Counted from the first letter of the stretch, positions 6,978 through 16,568 are shown. The stretch is DNA of 64,000 nt from Simplicispira sp. 125 (GCF_003096555.1 NZ_QEKM01000001.1:2790001-2854000); one strand, 5' to 3'. A program made the numbers and translations. Notes: generated from the sequence alone by a model not told the origin.

Positions 6978-9900
6978 ATGAATGTCTCGACCTGGTCGAT
7001 CAAGAACCCCATCCCGGCGCTGATGCTGTTTGTGCTGCTGACCTTTGGCGGCCTGCTGTCCTTCAACGCCATGAAGGTGCAGAACTTTCCCGACATCGAC
7101 TTGCCCACCATCTCCGTCACCGTGGCGCTGCCCGGGGCAGCGCCCGCGCAGTTGGAGAACGATGTGGCGCGCAAGATCGAGAACAGCATCGCCACGCTGC
7201 AGGGTCTCAAGCACATCTACACCAAGGTGCAGGACGGCGGCGCCACCATCACGGCCGAGTTCCGGCTGGAAAAACCCACGCAAGAGGCGCTGGACGATGT
7301 GCGCTCGGCCGTGGCGCGCGTGCGCGGCGACCTGCCGGGCGACGTGCGCGACCCCATCGTGACCAAGATGGACCTGGCTGCCCAGCCGGTGCTGGCCTTC
7401 ACCATCGCATCGCCGCGCATGGACGACGAAGCCCTGTCCTGGTTCGTCGATAACGACGTGGCGAAGAAGCTGCTGACCGTGCGCGGCGTGGGCGCGGTCA
7501 GCCGCGTGGGCGGCGTGGACCGGCAGGTGCATGTGGCCCTGGACCCGCTGCGCCTGCAGGCGCTGTCGGCCACGGCGGCCGACATTTCGCGCCAATTGCG
7601 CCAGGTACAGCAGGAAAGCGCCGGCGGGCGCACCGACCTGGGCGGCAGCGAGCAACCCGTGCGCACCCTGGCCACGGTGCAGTCGGCGCAGGAGCTGGCT
7701 GGCCTGTCGCTGGCGCTGCCCGACGGGCGCGCGGTGCGCCTGGACCAGCTCGCCACGGTGCGCGACACCTTTGCCGAGCCGCGCGCGCTGGCGCTGCTCG
7801 ACGGCCAGCCGGTGGTGGGCTTCGAAGTAGCGCGCAGCAAGGGCGCGAGCGAGGTCGAGGTAGGCGCCGCCGTGCAGGCCGCACTGGCAGAGCTGCGCGC
7901 ACAGCACCCCGGCCTGGAAATCACCGAGGCCTTCAACTTCGTCGCGCCGGTGCAGGAGGAATACGACGGCTCCATGCACCTGCTCTACGAAGGTGCGCTG
8001 CTGGCGGTGCTGGTGGTGTGGCTGTTTCTGCGCGACTGGCGCGCCACTTTTGTCTCGGCGGTGGCGCTGCCGCTGTCGGTCATTCCAGCCTTCATCGGCA
8101 TGTACCTGCTGGGCTTCTCCATCAACGTGATCACTTTGCTGGCGCTGTCACTGGTGGTGGGCATTCTGGTGGACGACGCCATCGTCGAGGTGGAGAACAT
8201 CGTGCGCCACCTGCGCATGGGCAAGTCGCCCTACCAGGCCGCCATGGAAGCGGCCGATGAGATCGGCCTGGCCGTGGTTGCCACCACCTTCACGCTGATC
8301 GCGGTGTTTCTGCCCACCGCCTTCATGAGCGGGATCGCAGGCAAGTTCTTCAAGCAGTTCGGCTGGACAGCCGCGCTCGCCGTGTTTGCCAGCCTGGTGG
8401 TGGCGCGCGTGCTCACGCCCATGATGGCGGCCTACATCCTCAAGCCCATCGTGGGCGAACACAAAGACCCGCGCTGGATGGGCGTGTACCTGCGCTGGGC
8501 CTCGTGGTGCGTGCGCCACCGCTGGCTCACCTACGGGGCCACGCTGGCCTTCTTCATCGGCTCGCTGGCCCTCATTCCGCTGCTGCCCAAGGGTTTTATT
8601 CCGCCCGACGACAACTCGCAAACCCAGGTGTACCTGGAGCTGCCCCCCGGCGCCACGCTGGCACAGACACGCGCCGTCTCCGAAGATGCACGCCAGCGCC
8701 TCATGCAGGTGGCACACATCCAAAGCATCTACACCACCATCGGCGGCGGCTCGGCCGGCGGCGACCCGTTCGCGCCCAGCGGCTCGGCCGAAACGCGCAA
8801 GGCCACGCTCACCATCCGATTGGCCGAACGCGGCGTGCGGCCCCGCAAGCAGGGCATCGAACAGAACATCCGCACAGCACTGGAGACCTTGCCTGGCGTG
8901 CGCTACAAGGTCGGCCTGGGCGGTTCGGGCGAAAAATACATCCTGGTGCTCACCGGCGATGACCCCCAAACCCTGACCAGCGCCGCCCTGGCCGTCGAAA
9001 AAGACCTGCGCACCATCCCCGGCCTGGGCAGCATCTCGTCCACGGCCAGCCTGGTGCGCTCGGAGATCGCCGTGCGCCCCGACTTTGCCCGCGCCGCCGA
9101 CCTGGGCGTCACCAGCAGCGCCATCGCAGAGACCCTGCGCATCGCCACCGTGGGCGACTACGATGTGGCGCTGCCCAAGCTCAACCTCGCATCGCGGCAG
9201 ATTCCCATTGTGGTCAAGCTGCAGGACGGCGCCCGCCAGGATCTGGCGCTGCTCGAACGCCTGACCGTGCCGGGCAGCAAGGGCCCGGTCATGCTGGGCC
9301 AGGTGGCGCAGCTTGAATTCAGCGGCGGCCCCGCCGTGGTGGACCGCTACGACCGCGCGCGCAACGTCAACTTCGAGATCGAACTGTCGGGCCAGCCCCT
9401 GGGTGATGTCACGCAAGCCGTGGAGGCCTTGCCATCGCTGCGCAACCTGCCCCCAGGCGTGCGCCAGGCGACGGTGGGCGATGCCGAGGTGATGGGCGAA
9501 CTGTTCGCCAGCTTTGGCCTGGCCATGCTCACGGGCGTGCTGTGCATCTACATCGTGCTGGTGCTGCTGTTCAAGGACTTCCTGCACCCGTTCACCATCC
9601 TGGCGGCGCTGCCGCTGTCGCTGGGCGGCGCGTTCGTGGGCCTTTTGATTGCGCAAAAGAGCTTCTCGATGCCCTCGCTCATCGGGCTCATCATGCTCAT
9701 GGGCATTGCCACCAAGAACTCCATCCTGCTGGTCGAGTACGCCATCCTGGCGCGGCGCGAGCACGGGCTCACGCGGTTCGAGGCGCTCATGGACGCCTGC
9801 CATAAGCGCGCCCGGCCCATCATCATGACCACGCTGGCCATGGGCGCGGGCATGCTGCCTATCGCCCTGGGCATTGGCACGGCCGACCCGAGCTTTCGCT

Positions 9901-10055
9901 CGCCCATGGCGGTGGCGGTGATTGGGGGCCTGATCACCTCCACCTTCCTGAGCCTGCTGGTGATTCCCGCCGTGTTCACCGGGGTGGACGACCTGGAACA
10001 AAAATTCCGCCGCCTGGGCCGACGCCTGCGGGGACGGCCGCCCGTAGAGCCCTGA
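6978..10055 (+). CDS. RND multidrug efflux inner-membrane transporter (HAE-1/AcrB family)
   Basis: A 1025-residue proton-driven transporter of normal family length. It starts with an N-terminal helix (STWSIKNPIPALMLFV), has two large periplasmic loops after TM1 and TM7, and has the TM4 proton-relay aspartate pair in GILVDDAIVEVEN (about residue 400). The C-terminal half carries the duplicated TM block (GLIMLMGIATKNSILLVEYA). It forms a tripartite pump with the adaptor and NodT channel of the same operon. The substrate is unknown. Confidence 0.95.
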   Translation: MNVSTWSIKNPIPALMLFVLLTFGGLLSFNAMKVQNFPDIDLPTISVTVALPGAAPAQLENDVARKIENSIATLQGLKHIYTKVQDGGATITAEFRLEKPTQEALDDVRSAVARVRGDLPGDVRDPIVTKMDLAAQPVLAFTIASPRMDDEALSWFVDNDVAKKLLTVRGVGAVSRVGGVDRQVHVALDPLRLQALSATAADISRQLRQVQQESAGGRTDLGGSEQPVRTLATVQSAQELAGLSLALPDGRAVRLDQLATVRDTFAEPRALALLDGQPVVGFEVARSKGASEVEVGAAVQAALAELRAQHPGLEITEAFNFVAPVQEEYDGSMHLLYEGALLAVLVVWLFLRDWRATFVSAVALPLSVIPAFIGMYLLGFSINVITLLALSLVVGILVDDAIVEVENIVRHLRMGKSPYQAAMEAADEIGLAVVATTFTLIAVFLPTAFMSGIAGKFFKQFGWTAALAVFASLVVARVLTPMMAAYILKPIVGEHKDPRWMGVYLRWASWCVRHRWLTYGATLAFFIGSLALIPLLPKGFIPPDDNSQTQVYLELPPGATLAQTRAVSEDARQRLMQVAHIQSIYTTIGGGSAGGDPFAPSGSAETRKATLTIRLAERGVRPRKQGIEQNIRTALETLPGVRYKVGLGGSGEKYILVLTGDDPQTLTSAALAVEKDLRTIPGLGSISSTASLVRSEIAVRPDFARAADLGVTSSAIAETLRIATVGDYDVALPKLNLASRQIPIVVKLQDGARQDLALLERLTVPGSKGPVMLGQVAQLEFSGGPAVVDRYDRARNVNFEIELSGQPLGDVTQAVEALPSLRNLPPGVRQATVGDAEVMGELFASFGLAMLTGVLCIYIVLVLLFKDFLHPFTILAALPLSLGGAFVGLLIAQKSFSMPSLIGLIMLMGIATKNSILLVEYAILARREHGLTRFEALMDACHKRARPIIMTTLAMGAGMLPIALGIGTADPSFRSPMAVAVIGGLITSTFLSLLVIPAVFTGVDDLEQKFRRLGRRLRGRPPVEP

Positions 10056-10153
10056 ACCTTGCGGCACATCAGGTGTCCATGAAATTAGCGCCTGATTCCC
10101 CGGGTTTGCGCGCTTTTGCACTGCGCGGCCCCATCCGATAATGCGGCCACACC

Positions 10154-11356
10154 ATGAACCTCGTCCCGCTCAGCATTGACTCCATCCACTTTGGTCAGCC
10201 GCTGCCCTTTGTGCTGCGGGGCGCCGATGGGGCCTTGCTGGCGCAAAAAGGTTTCATCATCCGCAACCGTGCGGACCTGAACACCTTGCTGGCCCGGGGC
10301 GTGCAACTGTATGTCGATACCGACGAGTCGGGGGAAAGCCACCGCGCCTACCTGGCGGGGCTGCAAAGAATGCTGATCGCCGACACCAACCTTGGCGAGA
10401 TTGCCACCATGAAGATGAGCGCCGCCGAATCTGCGGCGCGCGAGCGGACGGACACCGGCCCGGCCGACTGGCCCGAACTCCAGGAGCGTGCCACGCAGCT
10501 GCTGCGCGCCCCCCAGGCGGGCGATTTCGGCACACGCTTTCAAGCGCTGCACGAGGAGCTGGCGCGCCACACCACCCAGTCGCCTGACGCCACCGTGCTG
10601 GCACTGGTCTATCTCTCGGCCCAGGAAACCCGCCTGTACAGCGCGACACACGCCATGCTGGTGTCCTGCGTGTGCATGGTGACGGCGCGCGAAGTGCTGC
10701 GCTGGCCCGAGGCCCACACCCTGACGCTGGGCCGCGCCGCCCTGAGCATGAACGTGGCCATGACCGAGCTGCAAGACCAGCTGACACAGCAGGCCCAGCC
10801 CCTGACCACCGCGCAGATCGCCGCAGTGGAAAGCCACGCCGCCCGGTCCGAGACGCTCTTGCGCCAGTTGGGCGTGGCCGACCCGCTATGGCTCGAAGCG
10901 GTGCGCAACCACCACCACCGCCTGCCCGGCCCCATGGCCGACAAGACCGAGGCGCAGCAGATGGCCCGCCTGATCCAGCGTGCCGATATTTTTGGGGCGC
11001 GCCTGGCGCCCCGCGTGGGCCGCTTGCCCATGCCCGTCACGGCCGCCATGCAGGCCAGCTATTACGACGAGCAGCAACAGGTCGACGAAGCAGGCGCCGC
11101 GCTGGTCAAAGCCCTGGGCATCTATCCCCCGGGGGCCTTCGTGCGCCTGGCCACACAAGAGATCGCCATCGTGCTCAAACGCGGGCCATCGGCCACGACA
11201 CCGCGCGTGGCGGTGGTGATGAACCGCTCGGGAATGCCCACCGGAGAAATGATCCCGCGCAACACCGCGCAGCCGTCATGCAAGATCACCGGGCCGGTGG
11301 CGCACAAGGATGTGCGCGTACAGCTTCAAGTGGCCCGGCTGGTCGCCATGGTCTGA
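10154..11356 (+). CDS. Degenerate HD-GYP-like signalling protein
   Basis: A 400-residue protein resembling HD-GYP cyclic-di-GMP phosphodiesterases in layout: an N-terminal about 100 residues of the kind preceding HD-GYP domains, then a helical domain with HAMLVS, a VRNHHHRLPG segment and ADIFGARLAPR near the C-terminus. The metal-binding HD pair is replaced (SMNVAMTEL where LHDIG is expected) and the GYP motif is not intact, so it is probably non-catalytic and acts as a sensor or binding protein. The 3' end overlaps the convergent MerR-type gene by 31 bp. The family call is moderate; loss of catalysis is inferred. Confidence 0.6.
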   Translation: MNLVPLSIDSIHFGQPLPFVLRGADGALLAQKGFIIRNRADLNTLLARGVQLYVDTDESGESHRAYLAGLQRMLIADTNLGEIATMKMSAAESAARERTDTGPADWPELQERATQLLRAPQAGDFGTRFQALHEELARHTTQSPDATVLALVYLSAQETRLYSATHAMLVSCVCMVTAREVLRWPEAHTLTLGRAALSMNVAMTELQDQLTQQAQPLTTAQIAAVESHAARSETLLRQLGVADPLWLEAVRNHHHRLPGPMADKTEAQQMARLIQRADIFGARLAPRVGRLPMPVTAAMQASYYDEQQQVDEAGAALVKALGIYPPGAFVRLATQEIAIVLKRGPSATTPRVAVVMNRSGMPTGEMIPRNTAQPSCKITGPVAHKDVRVQLQVARLVAMV

Positions 11357-12285
11357 CGGCGCCAACCGGCAACCTGCGCATGCACCGCTCCTAACGCAGG
11401 CAGCGCCAGCACCCCCGGCAGTCCCCGCATCTGTAGAAAAGGCGCCTGCCCCCCCGCCCACAAGGCCACCCGCGGCGGCAGCAGCCCGCGCAATTCCCGC
11501 AGGCCTGCCTGCGCCACCGGCGCCGGCATGGACGCAGAAAAACTCAGCGCCACGATATCGGTCTGTGCGGCCTGCGCCGCCCGGGCAATCTCGGCCACCG
11601 GAGTCTGGGGGCCCAGCGAGAGGCATTGGCAACCCTCCAGCGCCAGCAGCGCCTCGGCCATGAGCAGGCCCAGACCATGCGCTTCCTGCACAAACGTGGT
11701 GAGGAGCACACGGGGTGACGCGCCACCCGCCGGAGGCGGCACCCCGGCGATGGCCTGGCGCAGCACACCGGTCAGGCACTCGGTGTACAGGTGTTCCTCG
11801 AACACCTGGAACCGCCCCTGCATCCAGGCCTCGCCCACCGCTGTGGTCAGGGGAGCCACCAGGCCCACAACAAAAGCTTCGAGCCCCATGCGCAGCAGGG
11901 CCTGGCCCAGTTGCCCACGCAGGCCTTGCACATCGTGCTGGCCCACCAGCACCAGATACGGCTCCACGGCAGTGCCGCCACCCGCCACCTGCGCCACGCC
12001 CGCAGGCACCGGGGACGGCGCCACGGGCAGCAGCGCCTGCAGGGCATCGGGGGCCAACGCCACGATGCGCCCAGGCCGGTGGCCCGCATCCATCAGACGG
12101 CAGATGGTGCGCAAACGCTCGACCTGCTCGGCCGGGTAGCTGCGATCGCCCGCCGCGTCGCGCCCAGGTTGCGGGAAGCCATAGCGGCGCTCCCACACCC
12201 GCAGAGTGTCCTTGGACAAACCGGTATCGCGCTCGACCGCTGCTATGGAATAGCACTGCGCCGCGTCGCCCTGGCCCTCATTCAT
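11326..12285 (-). CDS. litR: MerR-type B12-dependent photoreceptor regulator, CarH/LitR family
   Basis: A 319-residue protein with a MerR DNA-binding domain (about residues 12-80; LRVWERRYGFPQP), a helical B12-binding cap (about 110-185) and a Rossmann B12-binding domain (190-310). It has both signatures of light-sensing CarH proteins: Wx9EH (W154, E164, H165) and ExHxxG (E201, H203, G206), where H203 would be the lower cobalt ligand. CarH/LitR proteins bind adenosylcobalamin, repress in the dark and release DNA when light breaks the Co-C bond. It is divergent from the glutathione peroxidase-CFA synthase operon, a typical LitR target set. The function is well supported by motifs; the exact targets are inferred. 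Confidence 0.88.
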   Translation of the reverse strand: MNEGQGDAAQCYSIAAVERDTGLSKDTLRVWERRYGFPQPGRDAAGDRSYPAEQVERLRTICRLMDAGHRPGRIVALAPDALQALLPVAPSPVPAGVAQVAGGGTAVEPYLVLVGQHDVQGLRGQLGQALLRMGLEAFVVGLVAPLTTAVGEAWMQGRFQVFEEHLYTECLTGVLRQAIAGVPPPAGGASPRVLLTTFVQEAHGLGLLMAEALLALEGCQCLSLGPQTPVAEIARAAQAAQTDIVALSFSASMPAPVAQAGLRELRGLLPPRVALWAGGQAPFLQMRGLPGVLALPALGAVHAQVAGWRRQTMATSRAT

Positions 12286-12363
12286 GCATTGCCCATTGGT
12301 TTACGTTTCTCCACCATGCCTGCCCAACACCCTGCGAGGTCACTCACGAGGCTCCAGCACACA

Positions 12364-12417
12364 TAGACAAAATGTGCTTAAATTCTATCTTGTCCTAGAC
12401 AAACAAGGAATTGTCTA
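12364..12417. promoter_or_regulatory. Repeated TTGTC/GACAA boxes between litR and the light operon
   Basis: The 132-bp divergent region holds four related half-sites: TAGACAA (12364-12370), the inverted pair TTGTC-CTA-GACAA (12390-12402) and TTGTCTA (12411-12417) reaching the gpx start codon. A weak promoter could be TAGACA (12364) and TATCTT (12386) with 16 bp between. Iterated sites of this kind suit a MerR/LitR tetramer that blocks RNA polymerase. An AAGGA ribosome-binding site lies at 12405-12409. Confidence 0.55.
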
Positions 12418-13017
12418 ATGAAATATTTCTACTCCACCGCTCTGCCGACCCTCTTGGCCTGCGCGCTGCTGATGCCTGTGACGCCCGCCATGGCGCAGCA
12501 AACCCCCAGCAATGATGCCTGCCCGGTCCTGTTGCAGCACAGCTTTCTGCGGCTGCAGGACGAAAAACCGCAGTCGCTGTGCCAGTACCGCGGCAAGGTG
12601 CTGCTGGTGGTGAATACCGCCAGCTACTGCGGCTTTACGGGCCAGTACAAGGAGCTCGAAGCCCTGCATGCGCGCTACCAAAGCAAGGGCCTGGTGGTGC
12701 TGGGCTTCCCCTCCAATGATTTTTCGCAAGAGAGCGGCAGCAACCAAGAGATTGCCGCATTTTGCGAGAACACCTTTGGCGTGCGCTTTCCCATGTTTTC
12801 CAAAAGCAGCGTGAAGGGGCCGCAAGCCAACGCCTTGTACCAGCAACTGGCCCAGCAGACGGGGCAGGCGCCGCGCTGGAACTTCCACAAATACCTGATC
12901 GGCCGTGACGGCACGGTGGTGGACAACTACTCCAGCCTGACCAGCCCCGACAGCCGCAGCGTGGTCCGCGCCATTGAACAGCAGCTCGCGCGGCCTGCCC
13001 CAGGGGGCCAGCCATGA
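12418..13017 (+). CDS. Glutathione peroxidase family protein, exported
   Basis: A 199-residue thiol peroxidase with a Sec signal peptide (cleavage after about residue 26, AMAQ). It has the family motifs NTASYCGFTGQY (peroxidatic Cys), LGFPSNDF and WNFHKYL. The catalytic Gln of classical enzymes is Asp in SND, a variant seen in some bacterial members. It is the first gene after the LitR operator, so it probably detoxifies lipid or hydrogen peroxides in the periplasm under light stress. An about 235-bp spacer without an evident gene separates it from the next gene, so the rest of the operon could also have its own promoter. Confidence 0.9.
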   Translation: MKYFYSTALPTLLACALLMPVTPAMAQQTPSNDACPVLLQHSFLRLQDEKPQSLCQYRGKVLLVVNTASYCGFTGQYKELEALHARYQSKGLVVLGFPSNDFSQESGSNQEIAAFCENTFGVRFPMFSKSSVKGPQANALYQQLAQQTGQAPRWNFHKYLIGRDGTVVDNYSSLTSPDSRSVVRAIEQQLARPAPGGQP

Positions 13018-13252
13018 AACCTCACGATCTTCACAATCAATTGCACATCGGAGGCTGGAACTTTCTGAAACGCGCCCCACTCTATGAAGCACCAGGGTGT
13101 CAGACATGCCCTTTTGTTTCTGTGTTGCGAAGCCTTTTGGCCGTTTGTGTGCCGACTGAAACCCCGAGGCGCTTCTCCTCCCTCCCTCTCTTCTTCGTTT
13201 CGGGACGCTTCGCAACTTTTTTCTTCCCAACCCCTGCCCTCGGGGGGCGCCC

Positions 13253-14557
13253 ATGAGGGTCGCCATCGTCGGCTCCGGCATCGCCGGTCTCGCGGCAGCG
13301 CATGCCCTGCGCGGCCAGGCGCATACCACGCTCTTTGAAGCAGGCCACTATTTTGGCGGCCACACGCACACGGTGGACGTGACCCTGCCCACAGCGCACG
13401 GGCCTGCCACCCACGGCGTGGACACGGGCTTCCTCGTATTCAACGAGCGCACCTACCCCCATCTCATCCGCCTGCTCGCGGAACTGGGCGTGGAAACCTC
13501 GCGCTCCGACATGTCGTTCTCGGTGCAGGTGCCAGGTGCGCGGCGCGGCGGCCCGCTGGAGTGGAGCGGTACCAGCCTGTCCACCGTTTTTGCCCAGCGC
13601 AGCAACCTGGCCAGCCCCCGCTTTTGGGGCATGCTGACCGATCTGCTGCGCTTTAACGCCCTGGCCACCCGGCTGGCCCAGGAGCACAACGACGCCGCAC
13701 TGATGCAGCCCCTGGGCGAGTTCCTGGAAACGCACCGTTTTGGCGCCGCCTTCCGCGACTGGTACCTGCTGCCCATGCTGGGCTGCATCTGGAGCTGCCC
13801 TACGGACCAGATGCTCCAGTTCCCGGTGGCCACCATGGTGCGCTTTTGCCACAACCATGGCCTGCTGCAAGTGAACGACCGGCCCCAGTGGTGGACGGTC
13901 ACGGGCGGCGCCCGCCGCTATGTGGACAAGATCGTCGCGGGGATCGACGACGCCCGGCTGAACACCCCCGTGCGCCGCATCGAACGCGACGCCGCCGGTG
14001 TGCGCGTGGTGACCGATGGCCGCACCGAGCATTTCGATCGCCTGGTGCTCGCCACCCATTCCGACCAGGCCCTGGCGCTGCTGGCCACCCCCACACTGCA
14101 GGAAAAGACCGTGCTGGGCGCCATCCGCTACCAGCCCAACCGCGCCGTGCTGCACACCGACACCTCGGTGCTGCCCACACGCCGTGCCGCCTGGGCCGCC
14201 TGGAACTACGAGCGTGCGCCGCAGGATGGCCAGGGTTCGGCCCAGGTGTGCCTGCACTACCTGCTCAACCAGCTGCAGCCGCTGCCGTTCAGCCAGCCGG
14301 TGGTGGTGTCGCTGAACCCGGTGCGCGCCATCGACCCAGCCCAGGTGCTGGGCAGCTACGACTATGCCCACCCGGTGTTCGACCTGGCCGCCATCCGGGC
14401 CCAGCCCCTGGTGGGCCTGCTCCAGGGGCGCCAGCACACCTGGTTTTGCGGCGCCTGGACAGGCTACGGCTTCCACGAAGACGGTCTCAAGTCAGGCCTG
14501 GCTGCGGCCCAGCAGCTGCGTGCCACGCTGCCCGGACCGCTGGCGGAGGCCGCATGA
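13253..14557 (+). CDS. FAD-dependent NAD(P)-binding amine-oxidase-like protein
   Basis: A 434-residue flavoprotein with an N-terminal dinucleotide-binding motif (VAIVGSGIAGLAAAHAL) and a C-terminal FAD-contacting motif (WFCGAWTGYGFHEDGL). This family is almost always next to DUF1365 and cyclopropane-fatty-acid synthase genes, as here. In related Rhodobacter and plant-symbiont clusters such enzymes act with CFA-like methyltransferases on unsaturated fatty acyl chains, so lipid modification is the likely role. The stop overlaps the DUF1365 start (ATGA). The reaction is not established from sequence. Confidence 0.87.
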   Translation: MRVAIVGSGIAGLAAAHALRGQAHTTLFEAGHYFGGHTHTVDVTLPTAHGPATHGVDTGFLVFNERTYPHLIRLLAELGVETSRSDMSFSVQVPGARRGGPLEWSGTSLSTVFAQRSNLASPRFWGMLTDLLRFNALATRLAQEHNDAALMQPLGEFLETHRFGAAFRDWYLLPMLGCIWSCPTDQMLQFPVATMVRFCHNHGLLQVNDRPQWWTVTGGARRYVDKIVAGIDDARLNTPVRRIERDAAGVRVVTDGRTEHFDRLVLATHSDQALALLATPTLQEKTVLGAIRYQPNRAVLHTDTSVLPTRRAAWAAWNYERAPQDGQGSAQVCLHYLLNQLQPLPFSQPVVVSLNPVRAIDPAQVLGSYDYAHPVFDLAAIRAQPLVGLLQGRQHTWFCGAWTGYGFHEDGLKSGLAAAQQLRATLPGPLAEAA

Positions 14558-15324
14558 AGGCCGACCGCCCGTTGATCGGTTTTGGCGAGGTGCGCCACAC
14601 CCGGCTGCGCCCCCGGCACCATGCCTTTGTCTACCCCACCTGCTTTCTCATGCTGCCCATGCGCAGCCTGCCCGAAGCAGCCCAGGCACTGGCCATCAAC
14701 CGGCGCGGTGCCCTGAGCTTTTACGACACCGACCACGGCGATGGCCGCACGCCCACGCAAGGCGGCGCCCTGGCCTGGCTCGATGGCCTGCTGCAGGCCG
14801 AGGGCATTGACGACGCGACGGGCCAGGTCTGGCTGCACTGCTACCCGCGCATGTGGGGCCACACCTTCAAGCCCGTGAGTTTCTGGTACTGCCACCGCAC
14901 CGACGGCAGCCTGCGCACCATCGTCGTCGAGGTCAACAACACCTTTGGCGAGCGGCACTGCTACCTGCTGGACGCCCCGCGCTATGGCGTCGAGATGCAA
15001 GCGAACAAGGTCTTCCATGTATCGCCGTTTTGCGAGGTGCGCGGGAACTACCATTTTCGCTTCCTGCGCACGCACAGCGCCGGCCAGGAGCGCACCGTGG
15101 TGCGCATCGACCACGGCGACGAAGACGGCCTGCTGCTGCAAACCAGCGTCAGCGGCGTGCTCGAACCCATCACGCCGCTCACCCTGCGCCGCGCCTTGTG
15201 GGGCTACCCCGCCATGACCCTGGCCATCGTCGCCCGCATCCACTGGCATGCGCTGCGGCTGTGGTTCAAGCGCGTGGGCTTTCACCGCAAGCCCGCCCCC
15301 CCCGCCGCCCCTGTATCCCGCTGA
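14554..15324 (+). CDS. DUF1365 family protein
   Basis: A 256-residue protein of DUF1365, recognisable from the N-terminal GEVRHTRLRPRHHAFVYPTC, the central MWGHTFKPVSFWYC and VNNTFGERHCYLL, and a C-terminal amphipathic segment that may sit on the membrane. The family has no proven activity and is constantly found between the FAD oxidoreductase and CFA synthase of LitR- or ChrR-controlled lipid clusters. The ATG overlaps the preceding stop, implying coupled translation. A role in membrane lipid modification is inferred from context. Confidence 0.88.
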   Translation: MKADRPLIGFGEVRHTRLRPRHHAFVYPTCFLMLPMRSLPEAAQALAINRRGALSFYDTDHGDGRTPTQGGALAWLDGLLQAEGIDDATGQVWLHCYPRMWGHTFKPVSFWYCHRTDGSLRTIVVEVNNTFGERHCYLLDAPRYGVEMQANKVFHVSPFCEVRGNYHFRFLRTHSAGQERTVVRIDHGDEDGLLLQTSVSGVLEPITPLTLRRALWGYPAMTLAIVARIHWHALRLWFKRVGFHRKPAPPAAPVSR

Positions 15325-15350
15325 ATCTCTCCTGCTACCGAAGCCCCGCC

Positions 15351-16568
15351 ATGAACAGCACCACCGCCGACCTCCGCAACCTGCCTGCGGGCATCCCCGC
15401 CGCTGCGCGCACCGTGCTGCAACTGCTGCAGCGCCTGCAGCAGGGCGCGCTGACCCTGCAGCTGCCCGACGGCACATTGCGCCACTTTGGCCCCGGCGGC
15501 AGCCCGGCGGCGGCCATCACGCTGCGCAACTGGAACGTCTGCAGCGCCGCGCTGCGCTCGGGCGACATCGGCTTTGCCGAGAGCTATATCGCAGGCGACT
15601 GGACCACGCCGCACCTGACCGACCTGCTCACGCTCTTCATCGCCAACCGCCACCAGGTCGACAGCATGGTCTACGGCAGCTGGGCCGGTCGCCTGCTGTA
15701 CCGCGTGCGCCACCTGCTGCACCGCAACACCCGTGCGGGCAGCCAGAAAAACATCCATGCGCACTACGACCTGGGCAATGCGTTCTACCGGCTCTGGCTG
15801 GACGACACGATGAACTACTCGTCCGCCTGGTTCCAGGGCGATCCCACGGGCGACCTGCGCACCGCCCAGCACGCCAAAGTACGCCGCGCGCTGGAGCAGG
15901 CCGGCGTGCAGGCGGGCGACCGGGTGCTGGAGATCGGCTGCGGCTGGGGCGCACTGGCCGAGATGGCAACGGCTGAAATGGGCGCATCGATCACGGGCGT
16001 CACGCTCTCGACCGAGCAACTGGCGTTTGCCCGTGCACGCATGGAACGCCTGGGCACCAGCGCGCAGGCCGACCTGCGCCTGCAGGACTACCGCGATATC
16101 AACGATGGGCCCTACGACGCCGTGTGCTCCATCGAGATGGTCGAAGCCGTGGGCCGCGCCTACTGGCCCACCTACTTCCAGTCGGTGCACCGGCTGCTCA
16201 AGCCGGGCGGGCGCGCCTGTATCCAGAGCATCGTCATCGACGACCGCCTGTTCGAGCGCTACATCGGCTCGACCGACTTCATCCAGCAGTACATCTTTCC
16301 CGGCGGCTGCCTGCCCTGCCCGCGCGAATTCCGCCGCGAGGCGCAAGCCGCAGGCCTGCGTGTGCAAGAAGAATTTACCTTTGGCGCGGACTACGCCGAA
16401 ACCCTGCGCCGTTGGCGCGAGCGCTTTCTGGCGCAGCGCGCGCAGATCCTGCAGCAGGGCTTTGACGAACGCTTCATGCACATCTGGGAGTTTTACCTGG
16501 CGTACTGCGAGGCGGCGTTCACCATGGGTGACATTGATGTCGTGCAATACACCCTGGTCAAACCATGA
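15351..16568 (+). CDS. cfa: Cyclopropane-fatty-acyl-phospholipid synthase family methyltransferase
   Basis: A 405-residue SAM-dependent methyltransferase of the CFA synthase family. It has the acyl-lipid-binding N-terminal part with NIHAHYDLGNAFYRLWLD (about residue 135), the SAM motif VLEIGCGWG (about 190), EMVEAVG (about 260) and YIFPGGCLP (about 305). It transfers a methylene or methyl group to the double bond of phospholipid acyl chains at the inner membrane. It is in the light-controlled operon, where membrane modification would protect against singlet oxygen. Related CfaS-like enzymes that make methylated or furan fatty-acid precursors are an alternative. Confidence 0.9.
   Translation: MNSTTADLRNLPAGIPAAARTVLQLLQRLQQGALTLQLPDGTLRHFGPGGSPAAAITLRNWNVCSAALRSGDIGFAESYIAGDWTTPHLTDLLTLFIANRHQVDSMVYGSWAGRLLYRVRHLLHRNTRAGSQKNIHAHYDLGNAFYRLWLDDTMNYSSAWFQGDPTGDLRTAQHAKVRRALEQAGVQAGDRVLEIGCGWGALAEMATAEMGASITGVTLSTEQLAFARARMERLGTSAQADLRLQDYRDINDGPYDAVCSIEMVEAVGRAYWPTYFQSVHRLLKPGGRACIQSIVIDDRLFERYIGSTDFIQQYIFPGGCLPCPREFRREAQAAGLRVQEEFTFGADYAETLRRWRERFLAQRAQILQQGFDERFMHIWEFYLAYCEAAFTMGDIDVVQYTLVKP

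Noticed and set aside
8148..10121. 657-residue open frame antisense to the RND transporter gene
   Set aside because: It has His/Gly/Gln-rich composition typical of antisense frames in GC-rich genes, no recognisable domain, and lies wholly opposite a clear transporter gene.
13018..13252. Possible small gene between gpx and the FAD oxidoreductase
   Set aside because: The frames there are short, Ser/Phe/Pro-rich and without a good ribosome-binding site; the stretch is pyrimidine-rich and looks like untranslated spacer.
13846..14553. In-frame extension upstream of the DUF1365 gene
   Set aside because: It overlaps the FAD oxidoreductase gene and translates to Ala/Arg/Gly-rich sequence; the real start is the ATG at 14554.
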